NCBI RefSeq assembly: GCF_007989625.1
Contig: NZ_BJUK01000018.1
Coordinates: 1-64,000, forward strand
From: Bisbaumannia pacifica
GTDB taxonomy: Bacteria; Pseudomonadota; Gammaproteobacteria; Pseudomonadales; Halomonadaceae
DNA length: 64,000 nucleotides
Reading direction: 5' to 3'
The first letter of the stretch is position 1, and each line of letters starts with the position of its first letter. The translations under genes and the position numbers were made by a program. The notes below the pieces were generated by a model. It was not told where the DNA came from and made no database searches. It saw nothing but the letters and a program-made list of their open reading frames with translations. Positions 17,185 through 26,973 of the stretch are shown here, in pieces.

Positions 17185-17852
17185 TCCAGCTGTTCGCCAA
17201 GGCGCCCCTCCCGGGTCAGGCCAAGACCCGCTTGATCCCGGCCCTGGGCGCCGCGGGGGCGGCGTCCCTGCATCGCCGCCTGGTCTGGCGGGCCCTGGCG
17301 ACGACCAGCGAGGCCTCGCGGCGCCTGGGCCTCGGCCCGGTACGCCTGTGGACGGCGCTGGATCACCACCACCCCTTCTTCGCCGAGTGTCGGCGAGCCT
17401 TCGATATCGAGCTAGCGCCCCAGCCGGAGGGAGACCTGGGGAGGCGCATGGCGGCGGCCTTCGCCGAGCCCGCCTGTCCCGCTCCACGGCTACTGCTGGG
17501 CAGCGACTGTCCCGCCGTGACGCCGGAGTTGGTGATGCGTTGCTGGACGGCCCTGGCCGAGCGGGACGCCGTCTTCCTGCCCGCCGAGGATGGTGGCTAT
17601 GGGCTGATCGGCCTGTGGCGACGCGATGCGGCCCTGTTCGCCGATATGCCCTGGGGCGGTGACGCGGTGATGGTCGCCACCCGTCAGGCGCTGACCGGCC
17701 TCGGCTGGCGCTGGAGCGAGCCGGCGACGGTCTGGGATCTGGATCGCCCCGCGGAGCTGCCGCGCCTCGAGGCGCTGTGGGCTCGGGAAGGCTCCGCGCA
17801 CCGGCCGTTGAAGATGGGCGAAGCACGCCCCGAGGCCCTTGACTACAGTTAG
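17181..17852 (+). CDS. TIGR04282-family glycosyltransferase, arsenosugar-associated
   Basis: Cytoplasmic nucleotidyl/glycosyltransferase-like protein of 223 residues. It has FAKAPLPGQAKTRLIPALG at the N-terminus (nucleotide-sugar binding), LLLGSDCPAVTPE in the middle and AEDGGYGLIGL, the usual TIGR04282 order. Related proteins act in arsenosugar or selenosugar pathways. It is translationally coupled to arsS through an ATGA overlap, which supports a shared pathway. Confidence 0.85.
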   Translation: MIQLFAKAPLPGQAKTRLIPALGAAGAASLHRRLVWRALATTSEASRRLGLGPVRLWTALDHHHPFFAECRRAFDIELAPQPEGDLGRRMAAAFAEPACPAPRLLLGSDCPAVTPELVMRCWTALAERDAVFLPAEDGGYGLIGLWRRDAALFADMPWGGDAVMVATRQALTGLGWRWSEPATVWDLDRPAELPRLEALWAREGSAHRPLKMGEARPEALDYS

Positions 17853-17949
17853 CAATGTAGAGGCATCCAGCCTTGTCTCCTCCACGACCTGGGTGTCGCG
17901 GCGCCTGACCCAGGCTCTGTTTTCCGTTCGCGGGATAAGGGGTTGTTCC

Positions 17950-18762
17950 ATGAATGCAGCAGCATCCAAGAATCAAAAACCCACCGATGCCGTGGTAAAG
18001 ATCTCCATCAGTCCGGTGGGCATGGACCGGCCCAAGGCCTGGTTGGCCGCCGGCTTCCAGGATTTTCGCCAGGCCACGGCGGTCAGCCTGGCCTATGGCC
18101 TGTTCTGGGTCGGCCTGAGCATCGCCGTGACCGCGGGGGCCTTTACCCTGGGCTATTGGCACTGGCTGTTGCCGCTGGTGGCGGGCTTCATGTTCCTCGG
18201 GCCCCTGGTGGCGGTGGGCTCCTACGGCATCAGCCGCGCCCTGGAGGCGGGTCGAGCGCCGACCCTCGGCGATGCCTTCGGCGCCTGGACCGCTCATACC
18301 GGCCAGCTGGCGATGATGGGCGTGATGATGATGATCTTCTTCCTCGCCTGGATCCGCCTGGCCACCCTGCTTTTCGCGCTCTTCTTCGGTTTTGAGGTGC
18401 CCAGCCCTGGTGCCCTCTATTCGGCGCTGCTGACCACCCCCGAGGGGCTCGGCATGCTCGCCGTGGGTACTGCCATCGGCGCCGTCCTGGCCTTTGGGGC
18501 CTTTACCATCAGCGTGGTGGCGATTCCCACCCTGATGGATCAGGACCTCACCTTTATGGAGGGCATCGAGGCCAGTATCCGGTCGGTGGCACGCAATTTC
18601 CGGCCCATGCTGCTGTGGGCGGTCATGCTCACCGGTTGCGTGCTGGTAGGGGTGATGACCTTCTATATCGGCCTGGCGCTGATCCTGCCGGTACTGGGGC
18701 ATGCTAGCTGGCACGCCTACGAGGACCTGGTGCGCATCGAGCACCCCGGGCAGGCCGAATAG
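17950..18762 (+). CDS. DUF2189 membrane protein
   Basis: Inner-membrane protein of 270 residues with about six helices. Typical DUF2189 features are the N-terminal DRPKAWLAAGFQDFRQATAV, FMFLGPLVAVGSYGISRALE, SVVAIPTLMDQDLTFMEGI and the C-terminal LGHASWHAYEDLVR. Function unknown; some relatives sit near cytochrome oxidase genes, which is not the case here. The ATG at 17950 follows AAGGGG. A clear terminator follows. Confidence 0.87.
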   Translation: MNAAASKNQKPTDAVVKISISPVGMDRPKAWLAAGFQDFRQATAVSLAYGLFWVGLSIAVTAGAFTLGYWHWLLPLVAGFMFLGPLVAVGSYGISRALEAGRAPTLGDAFGAWTAHTGQLAMMGVMMMIFFLAWIRLATLLFALFFGFEVPSPGALYSALLTTPEGLGMLAVGTAIGAVLAFGAFTISVVAIPTLMDQDLTFMEGIEASIRSVARNFRPMLLWAVMLTGCVLVGVMTFYIGLALILPVLGHASWHAYEDLVRIEHPGQAE

Positions 18763-18784
18763 GGCTAGCGCGTGGAAGGGGAGC

Positions 18785-18807
18785 GGGGGGCCTCGGCCCC
18801 CTTTTTT
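18785..18807 (+). terminator. Intrinsic terminator after the DUF2189 gene
   Basis: GGGGGC-CTCG-GCCCCC is followed directly by six T residues, 24 bases after the stop codon. The 200 bases from here to the next gene hold no other feature I can support. Confidence 0.85.
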
Positions 18808-19008
18808 CATAATGGCCCCGGCAGGGTGTCGGTGATATATGAGACTGCGTTAATATGGTTGCTCGGTCCGATGGGCATCGCCCAAGGGAGAACTGCTGCG
18901 TGGCGCGAGACCTGATAGCCTGGCCCGACGGCATAGGGAGTCCGAGTGCCGTCTCAACCGGTGGTCCTCCCTGGGACAGGGAGCGGCGCCCTAGCGAAAC
19001 ATGAGTCC

Positions 19009-19521
19009 ATGAGAAAGCTTGCCATTGCCTGGCGTTCGCTGTTGTGCGCCTGCCTGTTCTTGCCCACCCTGGCCGCGGCCCATGAGCTGCGTGATCCCGA
19101 GGGGCCGGTGCTGCTGATCGTCTCGGGGGACATTACTCATACCAATCGGGGCAACGAAGCCCACTTCGATCGGCGCATGCTCGAGGCCCTGCCCTGGCGT
19201 AGCATCGAGACCACGACGCCCTGGACCGATGGGGTCAGCCGCTATCGTGGCCCCCTGGCTCGAGCCCTGCTGGAGGCCGTGGGGGCCCGCGGCGATAGCC
19301 TCGAGGTCACCGCCCTCAATAACTTCATGGCCGAAATTCCCGTCAGTGACTTCCGGCGTCATGATGTCATCCTGGCCATGGAGCGGGACGGCGACCCGAT
19401 GCGCATTCGCGACTATGGGCCGCTCTTCGTGCTCTACCCCTTCGACCAGCATCCCGAGCTGCGCAACGAGACGATCCGTTTTCGTTCGGTGTGGCAGGTT
19501 CACCAGGTGACGGTGCGCTAG
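19009..19521 (+). CDS. Periplasmic molybdopterin-fold protein
   Basis: Secreted protein of 170 residues with signal [20 protein letters not shown] ending at AAA-HEL. The body resembles the molybdopterin-binding fold of sulfite-oxidase-like proteins: [61 protein letters not shown] and [11 protein letters not shown] see no conserved Cys ligand for molybdenum, so it may be a cofactor-free sensory version. It precedes a hybrid kinase by 26 bases, which suggests that it presents a periplasmic signal to that kinase. This is inference from context. Confidence 0.75.
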   Translation: MRKLAIAWRSLLCACLFLPTLAAAHELRDPEGPVLLIVSGDITHTNRGNEAHFDRRMLEALPWRSIETTTPWTDGVSRYRGPLARALLEAVGARGDSLEVTALNNFMAEIPVSDFRRHDVILAMERDGDPMRIRDYGPLFVLYPFDQHPELRNETIRFRSVWQVHQVTVR

Positions 19522-19547
19522 TCCGCCAGGCAGGGAGGCCTCCACCG

Positions 19548-21722
19548 ATGCTGCGCTATCCGGTTCGCTTCAAGCTGGGGGTCTTCGCCACCCTGGCCTT
19601 CTTCTCGGCGGCGGTGATCGTCACCGGCTTGGTGTTGTGGCGCCAGGAGAGCCTGGCCCAGAGCGTGGGCGTCGATACCACCTGGGCCGCCTACAAGCTC
19701 GATCGAGAGACGGTGCAGTTACGCAACGAGCTGGCCCAGGATGCCGACATGGAGACCCTGCGCCTGCGCCTGGAGCTGCTCTACAGTCGCCTCAACGTGC
19801 TGCGCCGCGGCGAACTGGGGGCGCTGCTGGAGTCGATCCCCGCCGCCCGCCAGATGTTGCCGACCCTGGAGACCCAGATCGAGGCCCTGGATCAGCGCTT
19901 CTACGCCGCCGCCGCACTCGATGATGGCCTGCGCCAGCGTCTCGATGAGCAACTGGTCGCCCTGGGCCACAATACCGAGCGGCTAGTGGTGATCATCAAC
20001 GGCTATCTGGCGGATAACGCCCACCAGGAGCGGCGTAATCTCCAGGGGCTCTACAGCCTGCTGCTGGCGATGATCCTGCTGCTTAGCCTGGCCGGGGGCC
20101 TGGTGGCGCTCTTCCTGTTTCGCGAGGCCCGCGCCCATGCCCGGGCCCGGGACTCCCTGGAGCGGCTCAGCCGGGAGCTGGAAGTCTCCGCCAGCCAGGC
20201 CCGGGCCGCCAGCCAGGCCAAGTCGGAGTTCCTGGCCACCGTCAGTCACGAGATCCGCACCCCCCTCAACGGGGTGATCGGCATGAGCGACCTGCTGCTG
20301 GGACGCCCCCTGGACGCCGCGGCGCATCGCTACGCCACCACCATTCACGACAGTGCGGGGCTGCTGCTCAACCTGATCAATGACATCCTCGACTTCTCCA
20401 AGATCGAAGCGGGGCGCTTGGAGTTGGAGCGAGTGCCCTTCGACCCGCGGGAGGTGATCCAGAATGCCCTGACCCTCTTCGCCCCTCGGGCCCGCTCCCG
20501 GGGCCTGGCCCTGGGCTGTGACCTGGCGCCCGAGTTGCCGCGTCGCCTGCTGGGGGACCCCGGTCGCCTGCGTCAGGTCCTGCTCAACTTGCTCTCCAAC
20601 GCCATCAAGTTCACCGAGCGCGGCGAGGTGCGGCTGAAGGGGCAGTGGCGGGACGGCTCGCGGCTGCGATTGGAGGTGATCGATACCGGTTGCGGCATCC
20701 CCGAGGCCGCCCAGTCCCGCCTCTTCGAACCCTTCCGGCAGGGCGACCCCTCCACCGCCCGGCGTTTCGGTGGTACCGGCCTGGGGCTGGCGATCAGCCG
20801 TCGCCTGGCGGAGGCGATGGGCGGCGAGATCGGCTTCGCGAGCCGTCCGGGGGAGGGCAGCCGCTTCTGGATCGAGGTCCCCCTGGCGGCGGTGTCCGCG
20901 CTGCCGGCCACGCCAGTGCCGGACACCAGCGAGGGCACAAGGAGCGAGCCACGCTATGAGGCCAACCTGCTGGTGGTGGAGGACAACCCGGTCAATCAGC
21001 AGGTGGCGCGGGCCATGCTGGAGTCCCTGGGCTGCCGCGTGGTGCTGGCAGAAGGCGGCCATGAGGCGCTGAGCCGGGTCGAGGAGCAGGACTTCGCGCT
21101 GATCTTTATGGATCTCCAGATGCCCGACATGGATGGGCTGGAGGCCACGCGCCGACTGCGTGCTCGGGGCGGCTGGCTGGCCGAGGTGCCGATCGTCGCC
21201 ATGACCGCCGGGGGGATGGATGACGAACGCCAGCGCTGCCTGGCCGCCGGCATGAGCGACTACCTGACCAAGCCCTTCTATCGCAACGAGCTGGTGGCCC
21301 TGCTTTCCCATCACCTGGGGGGCGCCGAGGCGCCGACGCCGGCCCTCGCCGCGGCGCCGCCGACCCAGGACCTGGAGGCCGCCACCCTGGAGGAGCTACG
21401 CGAGAGTCTCGGCACTCCCGGGGTGCGCTCCCTGGTCAGCCTCTATGGCCGTCAGCTCCCCGACCGCCTGGCCACCCTGGCGCGCCGAGTCAGGGCCGGG
21501 GAAGCCCGCGAGACCATGCAGCTGGCGCACCTGCTCAAGGGCGAGTCGGCCAGCGTCGGGGCCTGTCGACTGGCCTGGCTGGCCGGCGAGCTGGAGCGCG
21601 AGGCCCGGGACGCCAACGAGGCGGCCATGGGGGAGGCCATGACCGCCCTGGAGGCGGCGCGGGCCCCGTTGCAGGCGGCCCTTCAGGCATGGCTGGAGGC
21701 GCTGCCGGAAGCGGATGCCTGA
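19548..21722 (+). CDS. Tripartite hybrid sensor histidine kinase
   Basis: Membrane kinase of 724 residues. Order: TM helix (10-32), periplasmic helical region rich in Leu and Glu (35-165), TM helix (168-192), HisKA with [15 protein letters not shown] (His234), HATPase with N box [13 protein letters not shown] and G boxes DTGCGIP and GGTGLGLAI, receiver domain with [11 protein letters not shown] (Asp522) and lysine in LTKPF, then an Hpt domain with [10 protein letters not shown] (His661). The architecture resembles ArcB/BarA phosphorelays, so a separate response regulator is expected elsewhere. It follows the molybdopterin-fold gene and is probably in one operon with it. The 3' end is tandemly duplicated. 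Confidence 0.92.
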   Translation: MLRYPVRFKLGVFATLAFFSAAVIVTGLVLWRQESLAQSVGVDTTWAAYKLDRETVQLRNELAQDADMETLRLRLELLYSRLNVLRRGELGALLESIPAARQMLPTLETQIEALDQRFYAAAALDDGLRQRLDEQLVALGHNTERLVVIINGYLADNAHQERRNLQGLYSLLLAMILLLSLAGGLVALFLFREARAHARARDSLERLSRELEVSASQARAASQAKSEFLATVSHEIRTPLNGVIGMSDLLLGRPLDAAAHRYATTIHDSAGLLLNLINDILDFSKIEAGRLELERVPFDPREVIQNALTLFAPRARSRGLALGCDLAPELPRRLLGDPGRLRQVLLNLLSNAIKFTERGEVRLKGQWRDGSRLRLEVIDTGCGIPEAAQSRLFEPFRQGDPSTARRFGGTGLGLAISRRLAEAMGGEIGFASRPGEGSRFWIEVPLAAVSALPATPVPDTSEGTRSEPRYEANLLVVEDNPVNQQVARAMLESLGCRVVLAEGGHEALSRVEEQDFALIFMDLQMPDMDGLEATRRLRARGGWLAEVPIVAMTAGGMDDERQRCLAAGMSDYLTKPFYRNELVALLSHHLGGAEAPTPALAAAPPTQDLEAATLEELRESLGTPGVRSLVSLYGRQLPDRLATLARRVRAGEARETMQLAHLLKGESASVGACRLAWLAGELEREARDANEAAMGEAMTALEAARAPLQAALQAWLEALPEADA

Positions 21723-21829
21723 CCTGACTAGGCTGGTCTCGGCGGTGAAGGCGGCACTCCAGAGGCATGGCTGGAGGCGCTGCCGGAAGCGGATGCCTGA
21801 CCTGACTAGGCTGGTCTCGGCGGTGAAGG
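21685..21829 (+). repeat. 78 bp tandem duplication across the kinase stop codon
   Basis: The 67 bases from 21685 to 21751, which encode the last kinase residues and the stop codon, are repeated exactly at 21763-21829. The period is 78 bases, and the 11 bases between the copies also resemble the sequence before the first copy. The second copy is non-coding. Exact identity points to a recent event. Confidence 0.92.
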
Positions 21830-21878
21830 TGTCGCGGCCTGGGCCGGTGGCCCAGGGGCGGGGGAGCTGAGTGGCCGC

Positions 21879-22784
21879 TTAGGCCCAGCGTGGATCGGCG
21901 GTAAAGGCCAGGGTAAACCAGCGCTTCTCAGCGGGAATGCTCAGGCCGGCGTCGATTTCCCGGCGAATCTCGTCTAGCGCCGCCACCCCGGCCTCGGCGG
22001 CGAAGTTGGGGCGGGTGACGATATGGATCTCGATCACCGAGACGCGCCCGGTCTTGGCCACATGGCTATGGTAGGCGAGCAGGCCATCGCGGCGCATCAC
22101 CTCTTCCATCACGCCTCGCACCTCCCGATCCAGGGCGCTGGGCGCCACCATCAGCACTTCCTTCATGGCGCGGCGCACGATGCCGATGGGCACCGGCAGG
22201 AAGGCCAGGGTCAGGCACGCCAGCAGCAGGGAGTCGATATAGGGGATCCAGGACGCGGCGGCACTTCCCTCCAGTAGCAGGGCGATCACGAAGGCCAGCA
22301 GTAGGGCGGCGGTGATCAGCCCGGCCATCAGCCAGCCCTGGGCGTCGATGCGCAGGAACTCCGAGCCCACCCGGCGATTGACCCGGCGCTGGTAGGCGGC
22401 CATGGCGAAGCAGACCACGGCCACCACCAGCGCATAGACGATGGCCAGGTCGAAGGCCAGCACCCGGCCCCCCTCCATCAGGCCGCGCAGGGCATTGAGG
22501 AAGGCGTAGAAGCACAGCAGGGTGAGGATGGCACCGTTGAGGGCCGCCACCAGCGGCTCCAGGTGCCAGTAGCCGTGCTGGAAGCGCGGGCTGGATTCGC
22601 GCATCAGCAGTCGCGATACCCATAGCGAGAGCAGCGACATGCCGGCATCGATGGTCGAAAAGACGCCGTCGAAGAGGATCGATTGCGAGCCGGAGAGCAG
22701 CCCGAAGAGCACTCCCAGGCTGGCCACCGAGAGGGTCATGACGATGGAGAGCTTGAGAGTACGTTGCTCGAGGGTTGGTTGCAT
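21879..22784 (-). CDS. Cation diffusion facilitator (CDF) family transporter
   Basis: Inner-membrane metal/proton antiporter of 301 residues with six helices (residues about 12-210) and a C-terminal cytoplasmic domain (about 215-301) of the CDF ferredoxin-like type. The metal-binding site of helix 2 is seen as FDGVFSTIDAGMSLLSLW, and helix 5 has FLRIDAQGWLMAG. The zinc/iron HxxxD pattern is not kept, so the metal is uncertain. The start has only a weak ribosome-binding site. It lies downstream of cra on the same strand, behind a long hairpin. Confidence 0.85.
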   Translation of the reverse strand: MQPTLEQRTLKLSIVMTLSVASLGVLFGLLSGSQSILFDGVFSTIDAGMSLLSLWVSRLLMRESSPRFQHGYWHLEPLVAALNGAILTLLCFYAFLNALRGLMEGGRVLAFDLAIVYALVVAVVCFAMAAYQRRVNRRVGSEFLRIDAQGWLMAGLITAALLLAFVIALLLEGSAAASWIPYIDSLLLACLTLAFLPVPIGIVRRAMKEVLMVAPSALDREVRGVMEEVMRRDGLLAYHSHVAKTGRVSVIEIHIVTRPNFAAEAGVAALDEIRREIDAGLSIPAEKRWFTLAFTADPRWA

Positions 22785-22802
22785 TTTTTCACCGACGACT
22801 CG

Positions 22803-22834
22803 GCCTCGGATAGCGACTTCTCGTTATCCGAGGC
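22803..22834 (-). terminator. Long hairpin between cra and the CDF gene
   Basis: GCCTCGGATA pairs with TATCCGAGGC, and the stem continues inward through GCGA/TCGT to a CTTC loop, giving 14 pairs with one G-T. It lies about 50 bases after the cra stop and 19 bases before the CDF start. There is no T run, so it may end cra transcription or control the CDF gene. Confidence 0.55.
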
Positions 22835-22882
22835 AAAGTTTCCCGATAGTTGGGGAGATTAGAAAAACAAGTGTTGAATATC

Positions 22883-23890
22883 TTATATCAGGCGGTCGGA
22901 GGCGGCCAGGGGCAGGCGACGATGCAGGCGGCGCTCCACCAGCACCTGCCCGGGGGCATAGTGGCCGCGGGCCGCGTCCAGGGCCCGGGACAGGGTCATC
23001 TCGGCGATGCGGTCGTGATCCTGGGGCAGTGCATTGACCGGCAGCGGCAGGAAGTCCAGTAGGCGATCGTCGCCGAAGGTGGCCAGGCGCAGCGAGGGGG
23101 GCAGGCCCCCCTCCTCCAGCAGCGCGTCCAGGACCCCGTCCAGCAGGGTGAAGGAGGCGGTGATCAGGGCGTCCGGCAGCCCCGGGCCGGCCAGCAGTTC
23201 GCGCATCAGCGCCGCGCCCTGATCCCGGTCATAGCGGGAGGCGCAGGCGATCTCGCTACGATAGTCCCCCTCGGCCACCGCCGCACGGAAGCCGGCGCGG
23301 CGCGCCCGGGTGATGGAGAGCTCGGCCACCGCATCGAACCACACCACCCGCTCGACCCTGGGGCCCAGTACCGAGGCGCTCAACTGACGCGCGGCCTCGC
23401 GGTTATTGCTGACCACGCTGACGAAGCGTGACGGGTCTAGGGCCCGGTCGACGGCGATCACCGGCAGGCCGGCGGCCATCAGCTCGGCATAGAGGGGGTC
23501 CTCCTCGGGCAGGCAGCTGGCGGTGATCAGCGCCTCGCAGCGCTGGGCGCGCAGCGCCCGGGCCAGTTCCCGCTCGCTGTCCGGGTCGTCGTCGGAGCCT
23601 GCGATCAGCAGCTGATAGCCCTGGGCCCGGGCGCCCCGCTCCAGGCGCTTGGCCAGGCGCGCATAGCTGGCGTTCTCCAGGTCGGGGATGATCAGCCCCA
23701 GGGTATGGCTGGCACCACGGCGCAGGGCCGCGGCCTGGGCGTCGATGCGGTAGTGGTGCTTCTCCACCACCGCCATGACCTTGTCCACGGTCTCCTGGCT
23801 GATGCGTCGCGCCCGGGCCTGGCCATTGATGACATAGCTGGCGGTGGTACGGGATACCCCCGCCAGACGGGCGATTTCGGCGAGTGTCAT
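22883..23890 (-). CDS. cra: LacI-family regulator Cra/FruR
   Basis: DNA-binding repressor of 335 residues, very close to E. coli Cra in layout. The helix-turn-helix is TLAEIARLAGVSRTTASYVI with NGQARARRISQ after it; the effector domain has GLIIPDLENASYARLAKRLE, VIAVDRALD and ATFGDDRLLDFLPLPVNALP. Cra releases DNA when it binds fructose 1-phosphate. It is divergent from fruBKA and has three similar operator-like sites between the genes, so it probably represses both itself and the fructose operon. GGAGAG precedes the ATG. Confidence 0.95.
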   Translation of the reverse strand: MTLAEIARLAGVSRTTASYVINGQARARRISQETVDKVMAVVEKHHYRIDAQAAALRRGASHTLGLIIPDLENASYARLAKRLERGARAQGYQLLIAGSDDDPDSERELARALRAQRCEALITASCLPEEDPLYAELMAAGLPVIAVDRALDPSRFVSVVSNNREAARQLSASVLGPRVERVVWFDAVAELSITRARRAGFRAAVAEGDYRSEIACASRYDRDQGAALMRELLAGPGLPDALITASFTLLDGVLDALLEEGGLPPSLRLATFGDDRLLDFLPLPVNALPQDHDRIAEMTLSRALDAARGHYAPGQVLVERRLHRRLPLAASDRLI

Positions 23891-23907
23891 GGGGCTCTCC
23901 TTGCGGC

Positions 23908-23919
23908 TGACACGATTCT
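23908..23919. promoter_or_regulatory. Cra operator candidate upstream of cra
   Basis: TGACACGATTCT begins 18 bases upstream of the cra start codon. It shares TGACACGAT with two sites before fruB, which suggests autoregulation. Confidence 0.65.
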
Positions 23920-23982
23920 ACGTCATGGCGAGGCGACCCGCCCCCTGCGAAAGTCGAATAACAAGCCGCTTGATTATTAAGG

Positions 23983-24026
23983 TGACACGATCCAGCCTTA
24001 TATCAAACCATAGGTGACACGATTCA
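23983..24026. promoter_or_regulatory. Pair of Cra operator candidates upstream of fruB
   Basis: TGACACGATCCA (23983-23994) and TGACACGATTCA (24015-24026) are direct repeats with a 32 bp period, three helical turns. The E. coli Cra consensus is TGAAACGTTTCA-like, so the half-site TGA-ACG is recognisable. They flank an AT-rich TTATAT that could be a -10 element. Confidence 0.7.
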
Positions 24027-24125
24027 TCTAAGCTAACTCACTCGATTTGTCACGAGCCTGGCCACCGGCTGGGCCGGCTAGACTCGACTCAGGGCGGTAG
24101 GCGCGCCCACCACAGGAGGCACCCT

Positions 24126-26972
24126 ATGCTCACGTTACGCCAGGAGGACATCCTGCTGGGCTGCGAGGCCAGCGACTGGCAGGCGGCCCTCGACCATGCC
24201 GCCGAGGCGCTGCAGGCGGCGGGCCTGGTCGAGGCCGACTATCGCCAGGGCCTGCACGCCCGGGAGGCGCAGTCTTCCACCTACCTGGGCAATGCCATCG
24301 CCATTCCCCACGGCACCCCCGAGAGCCGCCGCCACGTCAAGCAGACCGGCGTGCGGGTGCTGCAGTTTCCCCGCGGCCTCGACTGGCACGACGGCCAGCG
24401 GGTGCATGTGCTGGTGACCATCGCCGCCCAGAGTGACGAGCACCTGGATATCCTGCGTCAGCTGACCCATGTGCTGGACCGCGACGGCGTCGGCGAACGC
24501 CTGGCCGCCGCGGACTCCCCGGCTCAGGTGGCCGCCTTGCTCTCCAAGACGGTGGTGGAGGCGCGCCTGGATGCCGAGACCCTGTGCCTGGGCTTCCCGG
24601 CCCACTCCGCCGAGGAGCTGGCGCTGGCCGCCGCGGCTAGGCTGCGCCAGGCCGGCTGCGTGGCCCCGGGCTTCGTCGCGGCCATCGCCGAGCAGCCGCC
24701 GCTGTCTCTGGGCCAGGGGCTGTGGCTGGCCCATAGCCATCGCGAGGTCGCCACCCCGGCCCTGGCCCTGGCCACCCCCGCCGAGGCCGGCGCCGTCAAC
24801 GGGGTCTTCTGCCTGGCCGCCCAGGGCGATGCCCACCGCGGCCTGCTGGAGCGGCTCCATGCCCTGCTGGAAACGGGGCAGGGCGGCGAGCTCGTCGGCG
24901 CCTCGCTCCAGACCGTGCTGGCGCGTCTGGCCGGCGAGGGCGCCGGGGCCGAGACCCTGACCGTGCGGGTCCTCAATGCCCACGGCCTGCACGCGCGCCC
25001 CGCCAAGCAGCTGATCCAGGTGGCCCGGGCCCAGGGCCTGACGATCAAGGTGCGCCTGGCCGAGGGCGGCGAGGCGGTGGCCGCCACCAGCCTCACCAAG
25101 GTGATCGGCCTGGGGGCCCGCCGCGGCCAGCGGCTGGTCTTCTTCGCCGAGGGCGAGGGGGCCGGGGAGGCCCTGGTCGCCATCGACCGGGCGGTGCGTG
25201 ACGGCCTCGGCGAGCGGGTCACCCCCTTCGACGAGGGTCGCGATGCCATCGCCGCCGAAGCGCCGGCCCCGGTCCTGGAGCCGCTGGCGGCGGATCGTCC
25301 CCATCCGGCGGTAGCCGCCTCCCCAGGGCTAGCCATCGCGCCGCTGTTCGTGATGCGCACCCCGCGCTTCGACTACCCGGCCCGGGCCGCGGACGCCGCC
25401 GAGCAGGAGCGGCGCCTGGGGGCGGCGATCCGCGAGGGCGCCGAGCAGCTCGAGGCCCTGGTGACCCAGGCCCGGGGTGGCGAGGTGGCGGAGATCCTCT
25501 CCATGCACGAGGAGATGTTGGAGGACCCGGAGCTCTATCAGGCCGCCCTGGAGGGCATCCGCGACGGCGCCTCCGCCGAGGCCGCCTGGTGGGAAGCGAT
25601 CGAGACCGCCGCCCGGGCCCAGGAGGCCCTGGCCGACCGCCTGCTGGCCGAGCGTGCCGCCGATCTGCGTGACGTGGGGCGCCGGGTATTGGGCATCCTC
25701 TGTGAGGTGGCACTGCCCGAGCCGCCGGCACACCCCTATATCCTGGTGGCCGACGACCTGGGCCCCTCCGACGTGGCGCGCCTGGATACCGCCCGGGTGC
25801 GTGGCCTGCTGACCGCCCGCGGCGGCGCCACCGCCCATAGCGCCATCCTCGCCCGGGCGCTGGGCATCCCCGCCGTGGTGGGGGCCGGGGAGCGGGTGCT
25901 GACCCTGGAGAATGGCGACGAGCTGATCCTCGACGGCGAGCGGGGCCAGGTGATCCCGCGTCCCTCCCAGGAGCGCCGCGATCGCGCCGAGCTGCGCCTC
26001 AAGGAGGCCCAGGCCCGCGAGAAGGCGGCCTGGGCGGCCCGCTTCGAGCCCGCCGCCACCGCCGACGGTCACCGGGTCGAGGTGGCCGCCAACCTGGGCA
26101 ACACCGCCCATGCCGCCGATGCCGTGGAGCGTGGCGCCGAGGGGGTGGGCCTGCTGCGCACCGAATTCATCTTCATGGCCCATGCCCAGGCGCCGGACCT
26201 GGAGGCCCAGATCGCCGAGTACCGGGAGGCCCTGGACGCCCTCGATGGTCGCCCCCTGGTGGCCCGCACCCTGGACGTGGGTGGCGACAAGCCGCTGGCC
26301 TACTGGCCGGTGCCCCAGGAGGACAACCCCTTCCTGGGCCTGCGCGGCATCCGCCTGGCGCTGACTCGTCCCGAGGTGCTGGAGACCCAGCTCCGGGCGC
26401 TGCTGATGGCCGGTGTCGGCCGACCGCTGCGTATCATGCTGCCGATGGTCAAGGACGTCGCCGAGTTCCGCACCGTGCGTGCCCTCTTCGATCGCCTGCT
26501 GGAGGCGCTGCCCGAGGCCGAGCGGGCCACCGACGTCCAGTTGGGGGTGATGATCGAGGTGCCCTCGGCGGCGCTGCTGGCGCCGAGCCTGGCCGCCGAG
26601 GTGGACTTCTTCTCGGTGGGCACCAACGACCTGACCCAGTACACCCTGGCCATCGACCGTGGCCATCCGGAGCTCTCCGCCCAGGCCGACGGCCTGCACC
26701 CGGCGGTGCTGCGGCTGATCGAGATGACCGTGAGCGCCGCCCATGCTCAAGGCAAGTGGGTCGGGGTGTGCGGCGAGCTGGCCTCGGATGCCGCCGCCGT
26801 GCCGGTGCTGGTGGGCCTGGGCGTCGACGAGCTCTCGGTGAGCGCCCGCCAGGTACCGCTGGTCAAGGCGCGGCTGCGCGAGTTCGATCTCGACGAGGCC
26901 CGCGCCCGGGCCGAGCTGGCCCTAGCCCAGGCCACCGCCGAGGCGGTGCGCGACGCCCTGGAGGCGCGCTGA
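24126..26972 (+). CDS. fruB: PTS fructose EIIA-HPr-EI fusion (multiphosphoryl transfer protein)
   Basis: Cytoplasmic phosphotransferase of 948 residues that carries phosphate from PEP to FruA. Order: EIIA-Fru (about 1-150) with phospho-His62 in IAIPHGTPE; a degenerate middle part; HPr (about 278-365) with His289 in [12 protein letters not shown]; enzyme I (about 390-948) with His571 in [23 protein letters not shown]-binding [10 protein letters not shown] and [20 protein letters not shown], and the late Cys in [11 protein letters not shown]. This EIIA-HPr-EI order is the Pseudomonas/Halomonas type, so general PTS proteins are not needed for this sugar. CAGGAGG precedes the ATG. fruK starts one base after the stop. 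Confidence 0.95.
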   Translation: MLTLRQEDILLGCEASDWQAALDHAAEALQAAGLVEADYRQGLHAREAQSSTYLGNAIAIPHGTPESRRHVKQTGVRVLQFPRGLDWHDGQRVHVLVTIAAQSDEHLDILRQLTHVLDRDGVGERLAAADSPAQVAALLSKTVVEARLDAETLCLGFPAHSAEELALAAAARLRQAGCVAPGFVAAIAEQPPLSLGQGLWLAHSHREVATPALALATPAEAGAVNGVFCLAAQGDAHRGLLERLHALLETGQGGELVGASLQTVLARLAGEGAGAETLTVRVLNAHGLHARPAKQLIQVARAQGLTIKVRLAEGGEAVAATSLTKVIGLGARRGQRLVFFAEGEGAGEALVAIDRAVRDGLGERVTPFDEGRDAIAAEAPAPVLEPLAADRPHPAVAASPGLAIAPLFVMRTPRFDYPARAADAAEQERRLGAAIREGAEQLEALVTQARGGEVAEILSMHEEMLEDPELYQAALEGIRDGASAEAAWWEAIETAARAQEALADRLLAERAADLRDVGRRVLGILCEVALPEPPAHPYILVADDLGPSDVARLDTARVRGLLTARGGATAHSAILARALGIPAVVGAGERVLTLENGDELILDGERGQVIPRPSQERRDRAELRLKEAQAREKAAWAARFEPAATADGHRVEVAANLGNTAHAADAVERGAEGVGLLRTEFIFMAHAQAPDLEAQIAEYREALDALDGRPLVARTLDVGGDKPLAYWPVPQEDNPFLGLRGIRLALTRPEVLETQLRALLMAGVGRPLRIMLPMVKDVAEFRTVRALFDRLLEALPEAERATDVQLGVMIEVPSAALLAPSLAAEVDFFSVGTNDLTQYTLAIDRGHPELSAQADGLHPAVLRLIEMTVSAAHAQGKWVGVCGELASDAAAVPVLVGLGVDELSVSARQVPLVKARLREFDLDEARARAELALAQATAEAVRDALEAR

Positions 26973-26973
26973 G

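Noticed and set aside
24043-24053. A fourth Cra site (GATTTGTCACG) before fruB
   Set aside because: Only part of the inverted motif is kept; it lacks the central CG at the right place.
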